Origin: Saposhnikovia divaricata | Lineage: Eukaryota; Streptophyta; Magnoliopsida; Apiales; Apiaceae | NCBI GenBank assembly: GCA_036435485.1 | Contig: CM071597.1 | Span: 9,541,881 to 9,605,880, forward strand | Length of the DNA stretch: 64,000 nucleotides | Direction of reading: 5' to 3' | Program-made: the position numbers and the translations under genes | Part shown: piece after piece, positions 24,730-35,255 of the stretch | Numbering within the stretch: position 1 is the first letter of the stretch | Layout of the letters: every line of letters begins with the position of its first letter | Notes under the pieces: generated by a model | Databases searched by the model: none | Told to the model about the DNA's origin: nothing | What the model saw: only the letters and a program-made list of their open reading frames with translations

Positions 24730-26355
24730 TAAAGCCTTCTATCTGTAAAATCCAGATTTATGTTTGTTTGTGCAAGCTACTAAATCATTATGTGCTTAGA
24801 CTTTAAAATGCCTAATTAATGATTGTTATAGGTTGCATATAATGTCATTTTACATAAATTCATTATGTTTTAAGTGTCTTTAATAGCACAAATCTTTGAA
24901 TTTATGCTTGTTAGATTGCATGATCATAGGGGGAGTTAAATTCATAGTATTCTAAATTTTGCATGATTTTTAGATGAATTTGCCTATGATTTTCATGTAA
25001 TTAGAGGCCTTAGAATTAAATATCTTCAAAATTTCGAGTTAGTTTCTATCTCGAAACTCTTCTAGAAATTCGACTTGAATTTCGACTTAAGCTGCCAGAG
25101 TGAAGTTTTGAAAATTCTAAGTCTGGGAAGAATTTCGAGTTAGTGTCTATCTCGAAATTCATCTCGAAAATCGACTTTGAGTTCGAGTTCGAGTTACCAG
25201 TGTGCCTAGTTCTATCTTCAAAATATTCGAGATAAGGTCTATCTCGAACTTTATCTCGAAGGTTGAGGTGAGGTTTCCATTAAGGGGATATTTTGAAAAG
25301 AATTGAAAATAACTTCGAGTTAGTCTCTATCTCGAAACTCAACTCGAATTTCGACTTGATGTTCGAGATAGAGTTCTCAGTCACTTAATGGAATTTTCGA
25401 GTTAAACTCCTAACTCGAAACTTATCTCGAAGGTTGAGATGAGGTTTCCATTAAGGGGATATTTTGAAAAGAATTGAGAATAACTTCGAGTTAGTCTCTA
25501 TCTCGAATTTCGACTTGATGTTCGAGATAGAGTTCTCAGTTGCTTAAGGGGAATTTTTCGAGTTAAACTCCTAACTCGAAACGTATCTTGAATTTCCCTG
25601 TAGTTTTTGCTTAAGGGGAATTTTCGAAGTTTACTACAAACCAATCAAATTCGAGATAGGATTTCCCTGTAGTTTTTGCTGTAAATTGGTTAAGTGCTTA
25701 TTTGTTCGAGTTAACATCTATCTCGAACTTCATCTCGAAGTTCGACTTGATGTTCGAGATAGAGTTCGACTTAAGTCTTCCCTGTATGTACTTGGTGTTT
25801 TTCACTCTTTTTAACAGGGACACTTTTGTCATTTCACAATCATCTATATATATACATCTCTAACTCGATGCATCATTCACTTTACCTAATTATTTTACAG
25901 CAGCCGCTTCACAAAAACAAGGCAATTTCACAAATTACATACCACTAATCCGTGTTTTTGTGATTAAACTCATACATATCACGAATTGCTGCCAATTTTT
26001 AGTCTACTATTGTCTGTGTTATCATTAATCTTTGTGTTGGTGTGTTTTGTACCCGTTCATATACACACGCATATACATACACACGAACATCAAGTGTTTG
26101 TGTAATTGTTCAAAACACGATTTCCATATTCTCTATCTATATACACACACGATTTCACTGGTATACACACGAATATATATCTTCATTGAATATTCAGATT
26201 TAGTAATTGGCCACTGTTCATATCCCGTAGTTTAATTTCTCATATTGCTTTTTGGTATTCTCGATAAATTGAAAGGGATAAAACTGTTAATTCGTAAATT
26301 ACTTGTTTTTCAAATTAAAAATTTCACATCTCTTAAAGAAAAACATTTAATTAAA
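24730..26355 (+). repeat. Pol to env-like spacer with TCGA-type palindromic motif array
   Basis: This 1.6-kb spacer has no gene. Between about 25015 and 25790 it is packed with variants of TTCGAGTTAG, TCTATCTCGAA and TTCGACTT, many paired in inverted orientation, within a larger direct duplication (units near 25263-25432 and 25433-25582). TTAAGGGGA-type tracts recur at about 25279, 25453, 25545 and 25611, and a GGGGGAGTT tract at about 24930. A TATATATATA block (about 25847-25857) and a splice-acceptor-like TTATTTTACAG (to about 25902) precede the env-like ORF. Confidence 0.8.
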
Positions 26356-29300
26356 ATGGCTCACCAATTTTCACTTTCTAAAAACAATTTTTATAATATT
26401 TCTACGGAAATTGGTGATCAACTCCCGCGCTTTAAGTTTTGGGTACGATTTCTTAATTTGTACTCCAAGGCTAGCCATGCTTTTACTGCTAAACCTACAC
26501 TAGTACATGATGCTTTACAGCAATTATGGACTAGTGCGGTTACTTTTGGGAGCAAAACTACCTCCTACGGTTTCAGGTTTACCTTAGCGGGTCAAGAATA
26601 TGAGGTGACTGAAGAAATTGTCAACAGAGTTCTGGGATTCCCGATCAAAGATGCTTATGATCCAGAACCTACAGCGGCATAACGCCTCACATTCTTTGAA
26701 GAAATAGGATGTTATCCTCCGACTGGCCGGATCACTGGAAACATCCAAAAACAATTCTTTCATGTGGAATGGAATTACTTTTTCGAGGCCATCACAAGAT
26801 GTTTTCGGGCACGCGAAAAAGATTTTCATCAAATTCCAATTCCAATGCAAACCTTTGCAGTTGCCCTAGCAAGAGAACTGTATATAAATTATGGACGCAT
26901 AGTTCTCTCTGAGATAATGGCTACAATGGGATCTCCTGCAAGCAGAGAACTCACTACAACTGATGTTGTCTGCTGGTTTCCTCGGTTCCTACAAATGCTG
27001 ATTAATGATTTAATACCGAAGGATGCTCTTGCTGTTAGACAGGGATTTGCGAGAAGCCCAACATCTGCACCGCTAGGGATGGGCACTAAGTCACTTTCAA
27101 CAATTGCTAATCAGGATAAACATCAAGGTAAACCGATGTCAATTCCTGAAAAGATTCAAATGTGGCTTACATATGATGCAGGAGTTACCAATTTGGCGGA
27201 ATCATCGTAAGTTTCATCATATGCTCAGAATCCGTCTGCTCATGCTGAGGCATTTGAAGGGATTCTTGATGAGCAAAGCGATGATGAACAAGGTAATGAA
27301 TCAGGTAATCTCTCCCTGCATACTACTCATTCCTCTTCCTATGTATCTGATTCCGAGACCCAAGAGACTGCTAGCCCGCAGGATCTATCCCAGGGTGAGA
27401 GCTATATTTCTGAGTCTGACACGCATTCTTATTCTCTTTCACCCCTGTTAACGGAACCCAGAAAGCCAGCACATGTATATGTAGGAAATGATGAGAAGAG
27501 TGACCCCGAAGTGCAGCCTCTTATTCGAAAGAAAGCCAAAATTTTTCATGCTGCTACTTCAAAAGCCCAGTCAAACCCTAGTGTGTCACACTTAATCACT
27601 CCAACTCACGTGAGTGATTCTCCCCTTGCACAGTCTGCACATAGGGATTTGGGTGAGGATTTTGTACCTTTTGAAGATACTGTTGCTTCAAAAGGAAATG
27701 AAGTTTTAATAACTTCAGCCGTACCTTTACCGGTACGTACTGATGCTGCAAAGAGGATCGGTTCTGATGTTGTACAAGAACACTTTGCAGCCTCTCAGCC
27801 TGAGATTCCAACTCAGGACAGAACAGAAATAGATCCCATAACCGCCAATTATATTGCTTATCCAATTTCTGCAGGTACTGCTTCATACTTTGGATCAATC
27901 ATTGAAGACATACACTAGCGTGATACAGGGAGTGTGTGTGAGAGGTTAGGGAGAGAGGGACCTTCATTTTTAAGGCCCGAAACCGAGCGCCAAATACTAA
28001 CAGAAGGAGTATTAGAGCGAGGTCACCTAAACCAAACACCGTCCCTTAATATTGAAAATCTTGATACACGTATGACTTCTATGGAAAATCAGATGAGGCA
28101 GTTCGGGATTAACATTGGAAACAATCAAAGGGCTCTTGATGACTACGCAGCACGAATGGCAAGTCAAGCTACAGCTTTTAATGCTTTGACAAACAAGGTC
28201 AATGACTTGGGCCATGCTGGTGGTGTCTTGGGAAGCACTCTGAATGAAAGGATGGGGGCAATGGAGTCTACAATGCATACAATGGCTGTGGAGATCAGTA
28301 GAATGATGTTCGCATTCAGGAGCTTTGTGCCCCCGGAGTGTTTCGAGTCGCAACAACCTCCCCCCGATGCTGGTACAGGTGGTGCTAGTGGAGCGGGAGC
28401 CTCCGGTTCTGGTTTTGGAGGTTATTATGCTGCTGGTGGATTTGAGGAGCAAGGTGGTGTTCAGGATAACTCACCTAAGGGGGAGAGTGGAAAGGAGACG
28501 AGACAGCAGGCAGTTCATATCGAAGAAATTGAAGAACATGCTGATCTTGTCAAGGAAATAGAAATTGAGCCGTCTGTTGATGAAGAGGTTCTGAGGAAGA
28601 GAAAGGGTAAGGCAATGATGGTTGAGCAAGATGAGCCATTCGTTGACCTGAGTCATCAGGAAACAGTACAGGAGGTACTTGACTCAGATTCTGATATGGA
28701 AGACGTACCTTTGGCACATGCTATAAAGAGATCTTTGAAGGAACAAGGTGGAGGTGCTGGGATGTCTTCTGGAATGCCTGAAGAAATTCCTGTTGATGAG
28801 GAAACCCTTAAATCTCAACAGTTAGCCTTGGAACAAGCTCAGTTCCATAAAATGAAGATGATGCAAGAACGTGCTGCGTTCCTAGAAAAGAAAGTGGAGC
28901 TCCAAGGGAAGCAGTATGATCATGAGCTTGCAAGGCTAGCTGATCCTCAAGTTGATCTCGACAAGAGAAGGATAGGACAGAAGTGGGATAAAGCAAGGAA
29001 GATATTGATGGGACCCTGTGTGAAAGGAGTGAACAACAAGGAGGCAGATGATCTGTTCTACAACTTGAATTTGCAGAATCCAATGACTGTGGACTATATA
29101 AGTGCTTTGAAGAGATTAATTTCTAAAGTCAGGGTTGGATACAATGCAACACTTAAGGAGTGGCAGGTTATTATGTCTTTGGTAGAAGGAGTCCCAACAT
29201 CTTTCCTATATGTGGATGACCAATTCATAACGAGAAGATCTGCGTCAGAGTTGTTCTTGCTAGCAACAAAAATTCAATACTGTCAATCTGAGGAGCTAAG

Positions 29301-30342
29301 CATTCTGTATAGGGATCAGTTAATGCAGCTAGCAGAGGACAAGGGTCCAGAATTCTCAGCATATCCCAATTTTGTCCGGATGGTAGTTGACGGGAAGATG
29401 AAGAGGATTAGCATGGAGGAAAATGATTTAATGGATCTTTCAGTGGAATCTCTCAAAGCTGTCTGTAGACAAATGATGAGTAAGGGATTCGCTTCTGAGC
29501 TTAAAGAAAAATCGGTGAAGATCATTGAAAGAGTCATATTCAAGAAGAGCAATGAGGTGTGGAAGTGTGATATCATTGCTCCAAACCCTCTAGATAACGT
29601 GAAGATTGAGCCGGAGCTGATGGAGAAGAAATGGAATATTCTTCAAGCAATGAAGAATGTAGATGAAGCTCTGACTCTTCCTTCTGGAGCACTGGAACAA
29701 GGAGAGATAAGGGAGGCAATTGGTGTTCCAGGAAGTGATAGTGTATACTGGATACACGCTTATGTTGATGATACAGCTGATGCCTTAGCATTCATAGATA
29801 CAGACCAGAATCAAACACTCTTGCATATGAGTAGAACATGGCTGCTACAGACTCAAGATGCTGCATTTCTGGAGAGAGTATTACATGTATTCAAATGGGG
29901 CGAAGTTGAAGATAAGTATGTGGAAGAAAAGCAGAGACTCATGAGTTACCTGTCTGAGATAGTGGTGGAAAAGAAGCGGATGGAGCGAGATGCGGCTAGT
30001 GTCCACAATACTAACCGTGTCAAGGGCTACCCCAAGATGATCTATTGTCAGTTTAAAGCTGATAAAGCACATTGGAAACCTCAGCTCATAATGAAGAACT
30101 TTGAGGACATTCCAAAGATCAGGACTACTCAGGAGGTGGACAAACTCAGAAGGCTTTTCAAACATCCTTATCCAGAGCCCAAGAATCCTCTAGAAATGGA
30201 AGCTGTAAGTCTGTTGAATGCTAGGTGGAAGCAGCTTCATGATCCAGTGTACAAGAAAGAACAGCAGCAGAAGGAGAAGCGCAGAAGGCAGAAAGAAGAG
30301 AATGACCAAGCTGCTGAAGCTAGAAAGAGGAAACGGAATTAG
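26356..30342 (+). pseudogene. Env-like extra ORF of the copia element, one frame of ~1328 codons
   Basis: Sireviruses often carry an ORF after RNase H, called env-like from its position; its function is unproven. Here one frame runs 26356-30342 and is interrupted only by TAA 26680-26682, TAA 27208-27210 and TAG 27916-27918. I chose the ATG at 26356 (AAAATGGCT) over an upstream ATG at 26245. The N-terminal ~250 residues are globular (FTLAGQEYEVTEEIVNRVLGFP). Then comes a Ser/Thr/Asp/Glu-rich segment, and the last ~800 residues hold heptad-like regions (around 28040-28330 and 28800-28930), a Gly-rich patch, and a Lys/Arg-rich C-terminus. I see no convincing signal peptide or transmembrane helix, so true envelope function is doubtful. 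It looks like a structural or nucleic-acid-associated protein, but that is a guess. Confidence 0.75.
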
Positions 30343-30455
30343 GGTTAAAGGTCAGAGTGGTGTGAACTTGAAGTTGGAAAAACTTCATGTCTTTCGGTTG
30401 CTTTAACTCACTTGAGGAAAATTCACCTTAGAGTGAATCCAATAAGGTGATATAA
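30343..30455 (+). other. Copia 3' internal end, truncated
   Basis: Sequence after the env-like stop runs to 30455 and then joins Athila sequence. No polypurine tract is seen before the junction. The true 3' end of the internal region is presumably lost. Confidence 0.6.
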
Positions 30456-30608
30456 GTTTCGAAGGTGGTTCATCGAATGGTGATGACTCATCAGCTTTAT
30501 CTACTTCAGAACTCTCGGAATTTGAAGATTGCTTAAGACTAGGATTCAAGAGTAAAGGATTTGGTTCAGATGTTAGCTTATCTTCTTCTTGAGTATTAAC
30601 ACCAGCAT
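30456..30608 (-). pseudogene. Displaced Athila gag/protease linker fragment
   Basis: This short stretch reads on the minus strand as the Athila linker: acidic, Ser/Glu-rich, ending in DESSPFDEPPSK. The first 48 bases (30456-30503) duplicate 17775-17822. It ends in AGCAT, the target duplication of the adjoining LTR. It lies between the copia internal region and a complete copia LTR, where no host-element sequence should be. Confidence 0.88.
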
Positions 30609-31662
30609 TGAAAGGCAGTGTATGTAAACTTGTAACACTATAACTAATGTAACTCAATTAAAGGAAAAGATACTTAACCAAAAGACAATCAAGAACAAGA
30701 AGCCACAAGAAATCAACACTAAATGAAGACAAGGTAATTGATACAATTGAACATGTTAACTATGATCAAGCCAAGAAGAAATCATTGAGAGAAGTTCAAG
30801 TAAAATTTGTTCATGCCTCAGTGATTTGAGAAATAAAGAATCAAGATCATAACTATCAGTATCAACATGACAAATTGATTTCAAGTGAACAAGAAAGAAA
30901 GCGAACATTGGAAAGCCACGTTACTAAGTGAATATGGAAATTTATTCAAGAAGCAAAAACACTATCAAGACTAGTCACTTATGAACCAGACCAGTGCATC
31001 AAGTGTCAGGACATTGATAGCAAGTTTATGTCAGTAATAAAGATCCATGTTCAAGAGCTTGGTGAAGAATAAAGAAGACATGAAGATATCACAAGTTCAA
31101 GATGTGCATTGAAGTTTCAAGTTGAAGACCAGAATATTTTCTAAGTACTAAATATTCTAGATGTCCAAGTAGAATATTTCTAAGTAGAAGTTCTACTTAG
31201 AAATTCGAGATGGCTAAGTAGAAATTCTCAAGCAGAAGTTCTACTTAGAGTGCAGCTTCAACATGACACATGGCATCTTCTGATTGGCAGATTTCCAAGC
31301 TTTCAAGATAAGGCAAGATTTATGTGGACATCATTGGGCCACGTATATCTTAGTCTTTGAAGACTACAGGACATAGATTACATGTAGTATAAATAGAAGT
31401 ACTTGTGTAATGTTTTTGTGAGAGCAATTCTTGAGAGAAACACATGTAAAAGAGAGAGAGTGTATTCACAGAGCTTAGTATCATTCACTTCTCTCTGAAC
31501 TTCTGTTATACTTTGTAATGAATGTTGTAGCAACCACTTCAAGTTATATATAAGACATATATTCCTTGAATCTGTGTGTTCGTTTATTGCATCGTATTTA
31601 TTGCTTCTCATATTTGAAAAGTTGTATTCACCCCCCCCTCTACAACACATTTGGACCTAACA
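30609..31662 (+). repeat. Complete copia LTR (1054 bp) flanked by AGCAT on both sides
   Basis: It starts TGAAAGGCAG and ends GGACCTAACA, with AGCAT at 30604-30608 and 31663-31667. A TATAAATAG box is at 31388-31396. The Athila reading frame continues directly from one AGCAT to the other, which confirms the insertion point. With a TSD on each side it has the structure of a solo LTR, although copia internal sequence lies 150 bp to the left. The region 31165-31245 contains inverted AAGTAGAA/TTCTACTT motifs. Confidence 0.9.
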
Positions 31663-33222
31663 AGCATGATTGTTGAATTGATTACCAGACCTTAGAGAGA
31701 TAACAGAATTTACGTTTTCATGAGACTTTTGATTTGGCTGAAATTTAGGATTAGTCTCGGGTTGACTAGGAAATCGATTTTTCTCTCTCTCACTGATTGT
31801 GTTTGCCAATTGACTGACTTGGACCTCTAGCTTAGATATGGCTTGAGTGTTGGAATTCAGTAACTGCCTATCTTAGGTCATAGCTTGCATGAAAGATTGT
31901 TGAGATTTGAGTAATGCCTCCATACTCTTTTTAATAGAATTCAATTTCTTATCAGATTCACTAAAACCAGGAGGATTCATGGGGATTGAGTTTGGATAAT
32001 GACCAAGATTTTGAGGTGGATATGAATTAGGATTTTGAGTTGGGTATGGACCAGGATTGGGCTTTTGAAAAGCAGGTTGAGGGTTTTGATTATACTGATT
32101 GTATTGACCTTGGTTCCATGAGAAATTTGGGTGACTCTTCCAACCAGGATTATATGTGGGTGCATAAGGATCATTCCTGACTCTAGGTTGAAACATGGCA
32201 TTGACTTGTTCAATTTCAGGGCAATTCTCTACCACATGATTAGGAGAACTACAGTTTGCACAGAGAGACATTTGAGAGGACGCATTGTTGGTTTCTAAGG
32301 CTTCTAGACGTCTAGTGAGTGTAGCTAACTTAGCTTCGGTTGCAATAGAATTACCAACTGCGTGTAAGCCCTTAGATGAGTTAGATTTTTCAGCTTCCTG
32401 ATTAGGTTCCCTAGTTGACTCCCACAACATTGTTCTTTCAGCTAACTCCTCAAAAAATTGCCAAGCTTCATCTTCATCTTTGTCCATAAACTTACCATTA
32501 CACATAGACTCTAACAAAGCAGTGGTTTGGCTATCTAAGGCTTCATAAAGAATTTTGCAAAGTCTCCATTTTTCTATACCATGTTGAGGACATTTAGACA
32601 ATAACTTTTTAAATCTATCAAAATATTTCCAAAAAGACTCATTCCGATTTTGTTGAAATTGGTTGATTTCATTCCTAAGTCTGTTTGCCTTATGGTTTGG
32701 AAAATATTTTTTAAGAAAGATAGCAACAAATCCCTCCCATGTGGAAATAGAATTAACGGGTAGACTATACAACCACTGTTTAGCATCTTCTTTCAAAGCA
32801 AAGTTAATAAGCCTGAGCCTAATGGAATCCTCACTCAATTGTTGAAGTTTTTGTAATGCACACACTTCCTCAAACTCTCGAATGAAAAGATATGGATCCT
32901 CTCCCTCTACCCCAGCAAACCTAGGTAACATGCTAATGTTGTGATGTTTGATTTCAAAGTTATTCGCGGTTACTGCGGGTAAGACTATGCATGAGGGTTG
33001 AGCGGTACGAGCGGGGTAACAACGGTCTTTAAGTGAAATAGCCATGACTACGGGTTGAACTTCTAATTCTTTTGACTCAATTCTAGTGGGTGAAGAGAAC
33101 TCGAGTTGCCTCACTACTTTAGGAGATGACAGATTGGTTTGTCTTACTAATCTAGATGAAGTGTCTCGAACCCAAGCACTTTGCGTACAAGAGAAGTAAA
33201 CAATTAAGCACGTAGCAGACAA
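31663..33222 (-). pseudogene. Athila-like Gag
   Basis: On the minus strand the frame starts at or inside 33222. It contains a retrotransposon Gag domain (FIREFEEVCALQKL, ALKEDAKQWLYSLP, IFLKKYFPNHKA), a zinc knuckle CANCSSPNHVVENC and an Asn/Pro/Gln-rich tail. A TAA at about 31872 follows QAMT. After it the frame continues (SKLEVQVSQLANTISERE) to the copia insertion at 31663. A shorter start at MAISLKDRCYP, about 33042, is possible. Gag would form the particle shell; this copy is broken by the stop and the insertion. Confidence 0.88.
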
Positions 33223-34116
33223 GAGCTATAAGTAAACACCAAAAAAAAATGGAAAATTAAAAAGAAAAATCTATATTAACCTAAAAAAAATCTAGACCTT
33301 GCTCCTAACAATAAGATACTACTAAAAGTCACAACTCAAAAAGCATTCGTCCTGACTGGCCAGGCAGGTGCAAGCATTGCCAAGAGGCTAAACACCTTTC
33401 TAGACACCAATCCAAATTAGCCAGGTAAGCGTCACGCTTGCCTAGACACCAAACGAAAGAATACTTAGTGATTTTTTCCTCCTAGATTCTCTTCCTAATT
33501 GAGCGCGAGATCCTAGGGGCTAACGTCTACTTAGTTTTATTAAGGAAAGGGGAATGCAAGATGAAGGAATTAGTGATTTGTGGGCCAAGGAAAGGGTGAT
33601 GAAATCCCTCACCTTATCTTGTAATTGGGTGGCACCCTTAAGATTGATTGAATGATGCAACACACAAAGAACAAGAAAATAAACACTTATGGATGCACTA
33701 CACTACGTGTTCTATTCTAAATTGTACGTACCTCTTTCCTCCAGCAATCACCACAATTAAAAGATGGAAAGCAATAAATACAATAAAGAAATCTAGATGA
33801 TGTGATCCTATGTGAGAGAATGAATGATGCAACAAATTGGTTTTTAACAATCAAATATCTAACTAATATTTTTGGGTTTTTTTTGAATATTTAATTTTTT
33901 TTTTGTGTTTTTTTCAATAATAATAAAAAAAATAGAGAGAGGTGATACGGAATACCGAAAAGCGCTTTCAAAAATTTCAAAAGAGACAGCGAGGCCTTCC
34001 AGCGATATTCTTATCCAAGCTTTTCTCCGCTTCACTATTCCCTAAAAAAAACAAACAAAAGAAAACAAGAAACTAATCCGAAGAATTAATATCAAGGAGT
34101 GAAAATTACCAATAGT
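33223..34116 (-). other. Athila-like leader between primer site and gag
   Basis: Untranslated leader with T-rich runs at about 33870-33912 and an imperfect internal repeat around 33350-33460 (GCCAGGCAGG/GCCAGGTAAG-like phrases). No ORF is supported. Confidence 0.6.
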
Positions 34117-34133
34117 CCCCGGCAGCGGCGCCA
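34117..34133 (-). promoter_or_regulatory. Athila-like primer-binding site (tRNA-Asp type)
   Basis: The minus strand reads TGGCGCCGCTGCCGGGG, six bases from the LTR end. It resembles the tRNA-Asp-complementary site common in Athila elements. Confidence 0.8.
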
Positions 34134-34139
34134 AAAACT

Positions 34140-35250
34140 TGGTGTGTAAAATAACTGCAAGTGCACAGTGGTTAATTGTAGCAAATACAGGTCGATCCAC
34201 AGAGACTATGAATTTTCAAAACCCTAATAATTAAATCAGGCGAACTAGACAAATAGGTTTGAGATGAGTTTTAATTAACCTAATTAAACTAATTAACAAA
34301 GATTATCAAATAATATGGAAAACCTAGGAATCCGAATCCGTTAATCAATCACAATTAATATCAACTCGCCCTAAAATCAATCCTCTTTTCTTCACAAATA
34401 AGATATATCAATCAACGGGACAAGCATATACTATGAAACTTGTTATCTAACAATAACCTATCAAAACTTCAAGAAGCAAGCATAGGCTATGAAAAACAAA
34501 TCCGGTAACAATAATATATCAAAATCACTTTGTCAATTGATCAATTAAGCACCAAGAAAAATAATGAGAATCAATTAATAGGAACGAGAATAAATCAAGA
34601 ATAATTAAATCAACTTCATCTTCATCCTAGGGCAAGAGATTTAGCTAGACATAATTATAATATAAAACAGTTGATGTAAAAGTTAATAATATGAAACATA
34701 AAACCAGGACAATTTAACGGAGTACGTGATGATTTAATGAACTAACAAAACCAATGAACTAATATGAAAGTACATACAGGTTGATCGTAATGACCTTAAT
34801 AATTAATAATAATATAAAGCATGCACGGCAGACGGAAGCAAAGGAATTGGCAAGTCAAAACCGAAAATCAACTAAACTTAAATAAAATAAATCAAAGACT
34901 CGAAGCAAGTAAATTACAAGAAATCTAGGTGTCAAAAGTGGTTCTCAAATACAAGAGAGGAGCCCCATATATATAGGGAAAAACTTGGGCTTGGGTCTTT
35001 TAATTACAATCCGATCTTGAATATAATTTCTTCAATTTCCTTTTCTTCTCGGATAAGTATTCGATTTTTCCTCCAATTTCTTTGACTTCAAGAATTTTCC
35101 ACCTCCTTTCCTTTTTTGCACCTTTTCCTGCTAGAAATCTGTTTTTATTTATTTTCCTACAAAACAAAATAAAACAATTTATTAATTAATAAAATTACGA
35201 AAACGGACATAAATTAGGTATTAAAAATATGATGAATCATGGACCTATCA
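34140..35250 (-). repeat. 5' LTR of the Athila-like element (1111 bp)
   Basis: It has the same length as 11028-12138 and is almost identical. TSD TGTTC follows at 35251-35255, and the chromovirus integrase resumes immediately. Confidence 0.95.
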
Positions 35251-35255
35251 TGTTC

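Larger units (their letters stand above)
17822..30455 (+). mobile_element. Sirevirus-like Ty1/copia element, left-truncated LTR plus internal region
   Basis: Order on the plus strand: partial LTR (17822-18252), initiator-Met-type primer site, long leader, gag with two zinc knuckles, pol in copia order (protease, integrase, RT, RNase H), a repeat-rich spacer and a long env-like ORF. A gag above 800 residues plus an extra ORF after pol is characteristic of Sireviruses (SIRE/Maximus lineage) by family knowledge. The left LTR lacks its first ~621 bp. The internal region ends at 30455 in Athila sequence instead of at a PPT and LTR. Stops in pol and env-like, and loss of an integrase catalytic Asp, make it non-functional. 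Confidence 0.9.
11028..35250 (-). mobile_element. Athila-like Ty3/gypsy element nested in the chromovirus
   Basis: It reads on the minus strand: 5' LTR 34140-35250, tRNA primer site 34117-34133, gag, protease, RT/RNase H, integrase, a long non-coding 3' region, PPT and 3' LTR 11028-12138. A TG...CA structure with a 5-bp TSD (TGTTC) defines it. The RT (FLDGFSGYFQIPIAPEDQEK, FIDDFSIF), the protease DLGASVNLLP motif and the tRNA-Asp-type primer site are Athila-clade features by family knowledge. No env-like ORF is visible downstream of integrase. The two LTRs differ at about five positions in 1111 by eye, so insertion is recent. A copia element interrupts the gag/protease linker, and several stops and a frameshift break the coding region. 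Confidence 0.92.

Noticed and set aside
26245..26355. Upstream ATG at 26245 as start of the env-like ORF
   Set aside because: The 37 extra codons are low complexity, and the ATG at 26356 has a better context.
31378..31650. Minus-strand frames within the copia LTR (also 17970-18284)
   Set aside because: Present in both LTR copies only because the LTR is duplicated; antisense to the LTR promoter and without recognisable content.
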